DNA of 8,929 nt from NCBI GenBank assembly GCA_905235615.1, contig CAJOMB010000057.1:1-8929 (forward strand), given 5' to 3'. The stretch comes from an uncultured Bacteroidales bacterium. GTDB taxonomy: Bacteria > Bacteroidota > Bacteroidia > Bacteroidales > UBA932. Below, one piece after another: positions 6,060 through 8,929 of the stretch; positions within the stretch are counted from its first letter, which is position 1; each line of letters begins with the position of its first letter. The notes under the pieces are model-generated. The model saw only the letters and a program-made list of their open reading frames with translations. It searched no databases and was not told where the DNA came from. The translations under genes and the position numbers were made by a program.

Positions 6060-7013
6060 ATGGCCAAAGGAAGGAAGAAATATGTGCTGAATCCGGAGAC
6101 ACTCACGGTAGATGTCCGGGAGCAAACCCATATCTATGGCTGGCAGGTGGCATTGGTGACCACGGCCGGCCTCATCCTATTCCTCCTGTTCATGTGGCTG
6201 CAGGTGGGAGGAACCCGGCAAGACCTTCCCAAAACGGCCATCCTGCGCCGCCGGAATGCGGAATGGAACGCCCGGATAGACCTGATGTCCCAACAGCTGG
6301 ACCGCTACGAGGAACTCCTGGTGATGCTGGAAGAAAGGGACGACCGCATATACCGTTCCGTATATGGTCTGGATGAGATTCCCAAGGCTGTCCGGAATTC
6401 GGGCCTGGGTGGCGCCAACCGCTATGCGGAGCTGGAGGGAACGGCCGTGGAGGGCATTGTCCGCCGTCTGGACCAGTTGGAAAAGCGCGTGTACATCCAG
6501 TCCAAATCCTTTGACGACGTGTCCATCCTGCAGCGGACGGCCGGTGACATGGCCACCCACATCCCTGCCATTCCTCCGCTCAATACGGATCCTTCCACTT
6601 ACAGGCTTTCCAGTCCCTTCGGCTACCGCATCCATCCCGTCCTGGGCTATGGCAGGCGGCATACGGGCATGGACTTCGCCTGCCCTTCGGGCAATCCCAT
6701 CTACGCCACCGGAGACGGCGTGGTGGTGAAGGTGGCGCGGGACAGGACCGGCTACGGAATCCACGTGGAGGTGGACCACGGCTTCGGTTACAAGACCCGT
6801 TACGCCCACATGTCGCGCATAGACGTGACGCTGGGGCAGCGGGTTTCCCGCGGAGACTGCCTGGGCCTCACGGGCCGCAGCGGTTTGGTTTCCGGGCCGC
6901 ACCTGCACTATGAAATCATGTACCGCAAGGAATACGTGAACCCCGCTTTATATATGGACCTGACCATCCCGGCCTCCGACTATGCCGCCATGGTCAAAAA
7001 ACCGCAGAACTGA
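6060..7013 (+). CDS. Membrane-anchored M23 (LytM-type) peptidoglycan endopeptidase, complete active site
   Basis: A 317-residue protein with a short basic cytoplasmic N-terminus, one membrane anchor (about 28-48), a helical region (about 60-165) and a C-terminal M23 domain (about 180-300). The active-site residues known from LytM are all present: zinc ligands H201 and D205 (HTGMD), catalytic H250 in RYAHM, and H281/H283 in PHLHYE. The domain opening SSPFGYRIHPVLG is typical. Such enzymes cut peptide cross-links in the periplasmic wall. No signal-peptidase site is obvious, so it is probably held in the inner membrane with the domain outside. The start chosen follows the promoter and precedes MAKGRKKYVLNPET, an N-terminus I associate with Bacteroidales M23 proteins. 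The frame is open far upstream, but only as antisense of alaS. Its stop overlaps the next start (TGATG), implying translational coupling. It is MepM-like in architecture, but I do not assign a symbol. Confidence 0.92.
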   Translation: MAKGRKKYVLNPETLTVDVREQTHIYGWQVALVTTAGLILFLLFMWLQVGGTRQDLPKTAILRRRNAEWNARIDLMSQQLDRYEELLVMLEERDDRIYRSVYGLDEIPKAVRNSGLGGANRYAELEGTAVEGIVRRLDQLEKRVYIQSKSFDDVSILQRTAGDMATHIPAIPPLNTDPSTYRLSSPFGYRIHPVLGYGRRHTGMDFACPSGNPIYATGDGVVVKVARDRTGYGIHVEVDHGFGYKTRYAHMSRIDVTLGQRVSRGDCLGLTGRSGLVSGPHLHYEIMYRKEYVNPALYMDLTIPASDYAAMVKKPQN

Positions 7014-7933
7014 TGGCAGCGAAGAAAAAAACCAGCAAGGGAAGGCGCATTCTGATGGCATTCTTCCGCTATACGGTGGCTTCTGTATCGGCCGCCATCC
7101 TTCTGTATGTGGTCTTCGCGCTGCTGTTCTCCACCTCGGAAGAGAGGCGGCTCCAGAAGGAAAACCGCCTGTACAGCAATATGTACGGGGCCATGGTGGC
7201 CAGGGCGGAACTCATTGGGGACGTGGTGGACGGCCTGCTGGAAAAGGACGACACCATCTACCGGGTGCTCTTCGACACGCCGCCGCCCTCTTTGGAGGAT
7301 ATCGGAGGCTACAGGGCCGATAAGGAAGACTCGGAGGGCCTGCCGGAGCGGTATTACATAAAATCGGCCTCTGAGCAGTCTGACAGCCTGATGCTGCTGG
7401 CCTCCCGGATAGACGCCCGTTTCGATGACATCTTCCGCATTCTGCAGGAAAAGGGCGACAGCGTCCCGCCCCTTTCCCTTCCCCTCAGGAATATGTCTTA
7501 TGTGCAGGTAGGGGCTTCCATCGGCATGAAGCACAACCCGGTGTACGACCTCACCGTCCAGCATGAAGGGCTGGATCTGGTGGCGCCGCAGGGGGCCAGG
7601 GTCTATGCAGTGGCGGCGGGCAAGGTGTCTGAGGTAGTACGCTCCCGCAAAGGGCTTGGGAACGAGGTTACCATAGACCATGGGAACGGTTATGAAACCA
7701 AGTACAGCCTGCTGGGAGAGATTTCCGTGGTGAAGGGCCGCTCCGTGCGCATGGGCCAGGAAGTGGGCACGGTGGGTATCTCCACCTCCGTGGCGGCGCC
7801 GCATCTTCATTTCGAGGTAAGGCACAACGGGGAAGTGAAAGACCCCATAGACTATTTCTTCGCTTCCTTGAGTCCGGAAGACTATGAGCGCATGCGCTTC
7901 ATGGCCGCAAAAACGGGCCAGTCAATGGACTAA
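7013..7933 (+). CDS. Membrane-anchored M23-family protein lacking one catalytic histidine
   Basis: A 306-residue paralogue of the preceding protein: basic N-terminus, one membrane anchor (about 20-40), a helical region (about 42-150) and an M23 domain (about 160-282). The zinc ligands H184 and D188 (HEGLD) and the motif H264/H266 (PHLHFE) are kept. The position of the catalytic histidine in the first protein (RYAHM) is here KYSLL, with Leu233. In LytM this residue (H260) takes part in catalysis, so activity may be lost or reduced. EnvC/NlpD-like regulatory roles are a precedent for degenerate M23 domains, although those lose more residues. The two proteins also share a juxtamembrane motif (ERDDRIYR here matched by EKDDTIYR), which points to tandem duplication. 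The ATG overlaps the upstream stop by one base. Its TAA (7931-7933) overlaps the convergent smpB stop. Confidence 0.9.
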   Translation: MAAKKKTSKGRRILMAFFRYTVASVSAAILLYVVFALLFSTSEERRLQKENRLYSNMYGAMVARAELIGDVVDGLLEKDDTIYRVLFDTPPPSLEDIGGYRADKEDSEGLPERYYIKSASEQSDSLMLLASRIDARFDDIFRILQEKGDSVPPLSLPLRNMSYVQVGASIGMKHNPVYDLTVQHEGLDLVAPQGARVYAVAAGKVSEVVRSRKGLGNEVTIDHGNGYETKYSLLGEISVVKGRSVRMGQEVGTVGISTSVAAPHLHFEVRHNGEVKDPIDYFFASLSPEDYERMRFMAAKTGQSMD

Positions 7934-8385
7934 TAGCCGTTGCGGTCCATTTCGCGGCGGAGGTCTTTGTCCTTGATGCTCTGGCGCTTGTCGTATTCCT
8001 TCTTTCCTTTGGCCAGGGCTATCACCAGCTTGGCGAAGCCGTTGTCTGCAATGAAAAGCTTTATGGCCACGATGGTGAGCCCTTTTTGTTTATCGGCCTG
8101 GAAAAGATGCCTCAGCTCCTTGCGGTTCAGCAGGAGGCGGCGGTCCCGCACGGGCTCATGCTGGCCCCAGCTGCCCCAGTGGTACTGGGCGATGTTCATG
8201 CCCCGCACGAAGAGCTCTCCGCCCACGAAGAAGCAGTAGGCGTCCTGCAGGGAGCATTTGCCTGCCCGGATGGACTTGATCTCCGTTCCCACCAACTGGA
8301 TGCCGGCGGTATAGGTCTCCAGGAACTCGTAATCAAACGAGGCCCGGCGGTTCTTGATCTGTATGCTGCTCTTGGCTTTGGGCAT
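7930..8385 (-). CDS. smpB: SsrA-binding protein SmpB
   Basis: A 151-residue RNA-binding protein, the obligatory partner of tmRNA in rescue of stalled ribosomes. Family features seen: NRRASFDYEFLETYTAGIQL (12-31), GTEIKSIRAGKCSLQDAY (33-50), the WGSWGQHEPVRDRRLLLN segment (70-87), and the basic C-terminal tail KGKKEYDKRQSIKDKDLRREMDR (127-148), which enters the ribosomal A-site/mRNA channel. The start MPKAKSSIQIKNRRA (ATG 8383-8385) gives the normal family length. Upstream in-frame ATGs exist but lie in or beyond the promoter. The predicted promoter box ends only 7 bp before this ATG, so the mRNA may be nearly leaderless. The ssrA gene is not in the window. Confidence 0.97.
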   Translation of the reverse strand: MPKAKSSIQIKNRRASFDYEFLETYTAGIQLVGTEIKSIRAGKCSLQDAYCFFVGGELFVRGMNIAQYHWGSWGQHEPVRDRRLLLNRKELRHLFQADKQKGLTIVAIKLFIADNGFAKLVIALAKGKKEYDKRQSIKDKDLRREMDRNGY

Positions 8386-8392
8386 AGGATTG

Positions 8393-8424
8393 CAAAGGTA
8401 ACACATTTTTTTGGCCGATTCAAA
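8393..8424 (-). promoter_or_regulatory. smpB promoter (Bacteroidetes type)
   Basis: On the minus strand TTTG (8424-8421), 20 bp, TACCTTTG (8400-8393), then CAATCCT and the smpB ATG. The -33 element of this promoter lies between the -33 and -7 elements of the divergent metK promoter, so the two polymerase footprints overlap. Confidence 0.75.
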
Positions 8425-8441
8425 AATATATACTACCTTTG
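8410..8441 (+). promoter_or_regulatory. metK promoter (Bacteroidetes type)
   Basis: TTTG at 8410-8413, 20 bp, TACCTTTG at 8434-8441. Transcription would begin near 8445-8448, about 10 nt before the first stem of the SAM-II-like aptamer, and leave a leader of about 165 nt ahead of metK. A further TAnnTTTG (8465-8472) lies within the aptamer and has no -33 partner. Confidence 0.75.
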
Positions 8442-8457
8442 CCTTCCCGTTTGGGAT

Positions 8458-8538
8458 ATGTGGATAGATTTGGCTGCTTGCAACCACGTTAAAAAATGCT
8501 AAAATTACATTTCATATCAGTGTTTTGTGTTTTTAGCC
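8458..8538 (+). promoter_or_regulatory. SAM-II-type riboswitch aptamer in the metK leader (probably long-loop class)
   Basis: The layout matches the SAM-II pseudoknot. P1 is ATGTGG (8458-8463) with CCACGT (8484-8489), six pairs with one G-U. The P1 loop carries GATTT (8467-8471), six bases, then TTGCAA (8478-8483); the well-studied SAM-II RNA, as I recall it, has GAUUU, seven bases, UUGCAA. An A-rich linker (8490-8496) leads to TGCTAAAA (8497-8504), matching the conserved GCUAAA strand, whose GC can pair with the GC of TTGCAA. The outer pseudoknot pairs could be GGCT (8472-8475) with AGCC (8535-8538) across a long loop, as in the long-loop SAM-II variant I recall from Bacteroidetes. metK makes SAM, so feedback repression is the expected role. 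This is by eye; a covariance-model search was not possible. Confidence 0.65.
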
Positions 8539-8546
8539 TCCGCATA

Positions 8547-8567
8547 TAGCCCGGGGCTAATTTTTTT
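8547..8567 (+). terminator. Terminator-like hairpin in the metK leader (possible attenuator)
   Basis: TAGCC (8547-8551), loop CGG, GGCTA (8555-8559), then A and seven T (8561-8567). The stem is short but the U-run is good. It directly follows the proposed aptamer and precedes metK, with no upstream plus-strand gene to end, so an attenuator fits better than a gene terminator. The AGCC at 8535-8538 could also pair with 8555-8558, giving competing folds. Confidence 0.5.
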
Positions 8568-8568
8568 C

Positions 8569-8595
8569 GTCATGCCTGGAGCTTATCGGGCATCA
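8569..8595 (+). repeat. REP-like palindromic repeat in the metK leader
   Basis: A 27-bp diverged copy of the unit at 3320-3346: it starts GTCATGCC and ends CGGGCATCA. The arms ATGCCTG (8572-8578) and CGGGCAT (8587-8593) form seven pairs including one G-U, with an 8-nt loop. It sits between the terminator-like hairpin and the metK start, 15 bp upstream of the ATG, so it may affect ribosome access. Confidence 0.65.
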
Positions 8596-8610
8596 CAAGA
8601 CAGCAAGACC

Positions 8611-8929
8611 ATGAAGAACTATTTGTTTACATCCGAATCCGTCAGTGAGGGCCATCCCGACAAAGTGGCCGACCAGATTTCTGACGCCATCCTTGACGAA
8701 TTCCTCCGCCAGGACCCTGAGTCCAAGGTGGCCTGCGAGAGCTTCTGCTCCACCGGCATGGTGGTGGTGATGGGCGAGGTGAAATCCGAAGCCTACGTAG
8801 ATATCCAGAATACGGTGCGCAGCACCATCCGCCGCATTGGCTACACCAAAGCCGATTATATGTTCGACGCCTCTTCCTGCGGCGTCCTGAGTGCCCTGCA
8901 TGAGCAGTCGGCCGATATCAACCGTGGCG
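8611..8929 (+). CDS. metK: S-adenosylmethionine synthetase, N-terminal part
   Basis: The first 106 codons of MetK, cut by the window edge. The enzyme makes SAM from methionine and ATP in the cytosol. The N-terminal signature is clear: MKNYLFTSESVSEGHPDKVADQISDAILDEFL, with the ATP-site H15 and D17 in GHPDK. The frame then runs through ACESFCSTGMVVVMGEV (46-62) to the HEQSADINRG segment at the end, which matches the family's QSxDIxxGV region. The start at 8611-8613 is the normal family start. Upstream lie its own promoter, a SAM-II-like aptamer, a terminator-like hairpin and a palindromic repeat, so expression is probably set by SAM level. Confidence 0.97.
   Translation, partial: MKNYLFTSESVSEGHPDKVADQISDAILDEFLRQDPESKVACESFCSTGMVVVMGEVKSEAYVDIQNTVRSTIRRIGYTKADYMFDASSCGVLSALHEQSADINRG

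Noticed and set aside
5964..6131. N-terminal extension of alaS by 56 codons
   Set aside because: It runs through the divergent promoter region and the start of the M23 gene, and AlaRS proteins normally begin at the MTSKEIR-like segment.
3279..7013. A 1244-codon plus-strand open frame covering the whole antisense of alaS and continuing into the first M23 gene
   Set aside because: The minus strand encodes a complete alanyl-tRNA synthetase with all motifs. The antisense part is low-complexity (rich in G, V, H, L), as expected from GC-rich codon bias, and the promoter and family N-terminus place the M23 start at 6060.
8465..8472. Second metK promoter (TAGATTTG)
   Set aside because: There is no TTTG 19-20 bp upstream, and the site lies within conserved aptamer sequence, which explains it.
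8386..8487. N-terminal extension of smpB
   Set aside because: The extension spans both divergent promoters and the metK aptamer, and would make SmpB 34 residues longer than the family.
8446..8610. SAM-I (S-box) riboswitch
   Set aside because: No four-way-junction layout and no kink-turn sequence could be found; the pseudoknot SAM-II pattern fits better.

Overview
The window looks like chromosomal housekeeping DNA from a GC-rich member of the Bacteroidota, most likely Bacteroidales; I cannot fix the genus. Three promoter-like sites fit the Bacteroidetes pattern (TTTG or TTG, 19-20 bp, then TAnnTTTG). There are no clear Shine-Dalgarno sites, the gene set fits (TrpB2-like enzyme, ThiN-type thiamine pyrophosphokinase, alaS divergent from M23 peptidases), and the LptF/G protein is enlarged. 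No mobile element with a transposase, no CRISPR array and no tRNA or rRNA gene is visible.

Layout: (1) 1-165 is the 3' end of a TrpB-like PLP enzyme on +. (2) 162-5963 is a minus-strand gene group transcribed alaS -> lptF/G-fmt -> thiN. Its middle gene is one open frame joining an LPS-export permease to methionyl-tRNA formyltransferase. (3) 5964-6059 is a divergent promoter region. (4) 6060-7933 holds two translationally coupled, membrane-anchored M23 peptidase paralogues; the first has the full catalytic residue set, the second lacks one histidine. (5) 7930-8385 is smpB on minus. (6) 8386-8610 is a dense regulatory region with two interlocked divergent promoters, a SAM-II-like aptamer, a terminator-like hairpin and a palindromic repeat. 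(7) 8611 to the end is the N-terminal part of metK on +.

How the genes fit together: alaS, fmt, smpB and metK serve translation and its methyl-donor and initiation chemistry. lptF/G and the two M23 proteins serve the cell envelope, and thiN makes the TPP cofactor. Both convergent gene pairs (trpB/thiN and M23/smpB) overlap through the same CTAA tetranucleotide, so no intergenic terminator fits between them.

Most interesting points: the LptF/G-Fmt fusion, with a possible internal fmt start; a probable long-loop SAM-II riboswitch controlling metK; a family of four 26-27 bp palindromes framed by GTCAT...ATC(T/A), one of which lies in frame inside fmt and adds the peptide CHSERSEES; and the degenerate second M23 enzyme.
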